A stretch of 24,817 bases of DNA. Source: Bordetella parapertussis. GTDB taxonomy: Bacteria > Pseudomonadota > Gammaproteobacteria > Burkholderiales > Burkholderiaceae_B. Under the pieces are notes generated by a model that ran no database searches, was not told the DNA's origin, and saw only the letters and a list, made by a program, of their open reading frames with translations. Position 1 is the stretch's first letter, and each line of letters opens with the position of its first letter. Position numbers and translations under genes: made by a program. The stretch covers positions 1 through 24,817 of the forward strand of contig CAMBLP010000012.1 of the NCBI GenBank assembly GCA_945868195.1, written 5' to 3'. Of this stretch, positions 23,113 through 24,817 are shown piece by piece.

Positions 23113-24087
23113 TTACTCTTTCTTGTTCATGAACTCAATCAAGTCACTAAACGTCTTTTTATAATCGATCATCTCTTGAGCCATGCCTTTGGCATCGCGG
23201 ACATCCAGTACCAAGCCCATCTTGGTGGCAAACTCAGCAAATTCTTTACTGTTCGCGACCTTGAGCGAAGCAGGCAAGAGTTTATCCAAGACTTCTTTGG
23301 GCATGCCCTTAGGTCCTACGATGCTGTAGTCCGCAGGGAGCGTGACGTTGTAGCCAGCCTGAACCACGGATTCAGCGTTAGGAAAAATTGCGTATTTTTC
23401 CTTGGAAAAAGAGGCTAAAACACGCACCGTGCCTGCTGCGACATGCGCGCGCACAGTGGGGGCATACCCTGATACGGCTTCGACGCGCCCCCCTAGCAGG
23501 GCAACCAGTGCTTCAGCGCCGCCACCCGTGAACGGGACCGTTGCAAGTCTGATTTTCGCAACCTTGTTGAGCTCCTGGATGACGAGATCCGGTGCTGTTC
23601 GATAGCCGGAAACCGCGACGCGGACCTTGCCTGGATTTTTGCGGGCGGCGTTGAGCAAGTCTTCAAATGTTTTGTAGGGAGAGTCTGCCTTGACGGTAAT
23701 GATGGCAGGCAGATCGACCAGCGAGACAATCGATTGATAGTCATCAGGGCTTTTCCACGTCAGTGCTTTATTGACGAGTGGTTGATAAGCCAGCGCGCTG
23801 TTTGAGGTCAGGCCAATCGTATATCCGTCAGGTTTTGAGCGAATCACTTGACCGGTGCCGATGGTGGCGGAGCCGCCTGGTTTGTTCTCAACGTTAATGG
23901 TGACGTTGAGTTCTTTGGCGAGTTGTCCAGCAAACTGCCTAGAGATCGGGTCTGTCGATCCTCCTGGCCCGTAAGGCACGATAAAGGTAATGTCTCGGTT
24001 GGGGTATGACTGAGCAAAAGAAGGTGCTGCAAAGCACACGGCGAGAACAAAGGCCGCAGCTCGCGCTGAGTATTGAAACAATGACAT
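23113..24087 (-). CDS. Bug/TctC-family periplasmic solute-binding receptor (second copy in window)
   Basis: This 324-residue exported binding protein has a signal peptide that ends about residue 25 (AAPSFA before QSYPNRD). The mature N-terminus reads DITFIVPYGPGGSTDPISRQ, followed by ENKPGGSATIGTGQVIRSKP and VPFTGGGAEALVALLGGRVE, all Bug-family hallmarks. TAGGAG stands 7 bases ahead of the ATG. No tctA or tctB genes are present. It heads the SDR-thiolase-ligase group, 38 bases upstream of the SDR, so it probably captures the acid that group degrades. It differs clearly from the receptor at 9160-10152 (for example VPYGPGGSTD against VGGFPNGSGVD), so the two are not a recent duplication. Confidence 0.92.
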   Translation of the reverse strand: MSLFQYSARAAAFVLAVCFAAPSFAQSYPNRDITFIVPYGPGGSTDPISRQFAGQLAKELNVTINVENKPGGSATIGTGQVIRSKPDGYTIGLTSNSALAYQPLVNKALTWKSPDDYQSIVSLVDLPAIITVKADSPYKTFEDLLNAARKNPGKVRVAVSGYRTAPDLVIQELNKVAKIRLATVPFTGGGAEALVALLGGRVEAVSGYAPTVRAHVAAGTVRVLASFSKEKYAIFPNAESVVQAGYNVTLPADYSIVGPKGMPKEVLDKLLPASLKVANSKEFAEFATKMGLVLDVRDAKGMAQEMIDYKKTFSDLIEFMNKKE

Positions 24088-24163
24088 TGTCTACTCCTAT
24101 TATTAATTTGTTTTGAACCTAGCTAAGTATGCCTAAGATCAGCAGGAAGCGCTAGTATTTGAC

Positions 24164-24784
24164 TTATGAGAGTGGCAAGGTAAAGACGTTTTTAGAGGCT
24201 GGACGCGCTAGCATCTTGGCATACCAAGCTTCAACATAAGGGCGTTTCTTCGAAGGAAGGTTGAGTCCAAACCAACGATGGATTTCACAGGCCATTGGGA
24301 TATCGGCCATGGTGAGCTTGCGACCTGCGACATACTCGGTTGTGCTCAGATGCGCTTCGAAGCGGTCAAGCAAAATCTCGGTGCTGTCGATGGAGGCCGC
24401 GACTTTTTGCATGTCACGCTCAGGTTCAGGGATGCGGATGAGTTGCCAGAAGGCGTCTCGGCCTGAGGGGCTAAACGTCGTTTGTTGCCAGTCCATCCAG
24501 CGTTCGGCGTTAAAGCGCTCCTGCAAGTCGACGGGGTACAGATGGCCCAAAGCGTGTTTTGCGCACAAATAGCGAACAACCACGTTGGATTCCCACAAAG
24601 TGAATTCTCCATCCACCAGGGTTGGTACGACAGAGTTGGGGTTCATCGCGATGTACTCAGGCGTTTTAGTGATGCCAAACGCGCCGCCCGCATCGATCCG
24701 TTCAAACTCCAGTCCGAGTTCTTGTGCAGTCCAGACGGCTTTGCGGACATTAATAGAAGTAATGCGGCCCCAGATGCGTAACAT
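24164..24784 (-). CDS. Glutathione S-transferase family protein
   Basis: This 206-residue cytosolic protein has an N-terminal thioredoxin-like domain and an all-helical C-terminal domain. Visible are LRIWGRITSINVRKAVW with a possible activating Ser10, the cis-Pro of NSVVPTLVDG (Pro54), the glutathione gamma-glutamyl-binding Glu65-Ser66 in LWESNVVVRYL, and the C-terminal TMADIPMACEIHRWF capping motif. The length is complete for the family. AGAGGA lies 8 bases before the ATG. It starts the minus-strand run seen in this window; the stop is 76 bases ahead of the Bug receptor start, so the receptor may have its own promoter. Conjugation, isomerisation or ether cleavage are all known GST activities and cannot be distinguished here. 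Confidence 0.92.
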   Translation of the reverse strand: MLRIWGRITSINVRKAVWTAQELGLEFERIDAGGAFGITKTPEYIAMNPNSVVPTLVDGEFTLWESNVVVRYLCAKHALGHLYPVDLQERFNAERWMDWQQTTFSPSGRDAFWQLIRIPEPERDMQKVAASIDSTEILLDRFEAHLSTTEYVAGRKLTMADIPMACEIHRWFGLNLPSKKRPYVEAWYAKMLARPASKNVFTLPLS

Positions 24785-24817
24785 GGTTTAAATCCTCTTG
24801 TTTAAATAGGTTGTTAT

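Noticed and set aside
1..24817. Mobile elements, CRISPR arrays, phage defence genes, tRNA or rRNA genes
   Set aside because: None could be seen: there are no transposase or integrase motifs, no regular repeat-spacer pattern, no terminal inverted repeats and no tRNA-like cloverleaf noticed by eye.

Overview
The window looks like chromosomal DNA of a betaproteobacterium, most likely order Burkholderiales and plausibly family Alcaligenaceae. The base composition is moderately GC-rich. Two stand-alone Bug/TctC periplasmic receptors sit beside CoA-dependent carboxylate catabolism, which is typical of that group, and a HemY-type tetratricopeptide protein opens the window. No insertion sequence, integrase, CRISPR array, tRNA or rRNA is visible. 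Coding density is very high: no gap without a gene exceeds about 110 bases.

Layout. Positions 1-852 hold the 3' end of a hemY-like gene, followed by a fumarylacetoacetate-hydrolase-family gene (888-1586, plus). Converging on these is a tightly packed minus-strand run (8114 to 1602): a DadA-like oxidoreductase, a cation diffusion facilitator, the two subunits of a LeuCD-type hydro-lyase, a family III CoA-transferase and an HMG-CoA-lyase-like enzyme. A short divergent intergenic region (8115-8225) separates this run from a plus-strand run (8226 to 17636): a 2-hydroxyacid dehydrogenase, a Bug receptor, a complete tripartite RND efflux system, a 3-hydroxyisobutyrate-dehydrogenase-family enzyme and a carboxymuconolactone-decarboxylase-family protein. 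Meeting it tail to tail is a second minus-strand run (24784 to 17653): a glutathione S-transferase, a second Bug receptor, an SDR, a SCP-x-type thiolase, an acyl-CoA synthetase, a second 2-hydroxyacid dehydrogenase and a class II aldolase-family protein.

How the genes may work together. The most coherent unit is LeuC-like + LeuD-like + CoA-transferase + HMG-CoA-lyase-like. This set could hydrate an unsaturated dicarboxylate such as citraconate, mesaconate or maleate, activate the hydroxy acid to a CoA ester, and cleave it by retro-aldol reaction to acetyl-CoA plus a 2-oxo acid. The nearby FAH-family hydrolase could supply such an acid from ring-cleavage products, as HbzF and HbzIJ do in the direct-hydrolysis gentisate route. 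The distal minus-strand operon looks like uptake and CoA-dependent chain shortening of an unknown organic acid. It lacks an acyl-CoA dehydrogenase and an enoyl-CoA hydratase, so the substrate may already be oxidised at C3. These pathway readings are inference. The individual family assignments rest on motifs visible in the translations. No transcriptional regulator is encoded in the window, so control of all these units lies elsewhere.
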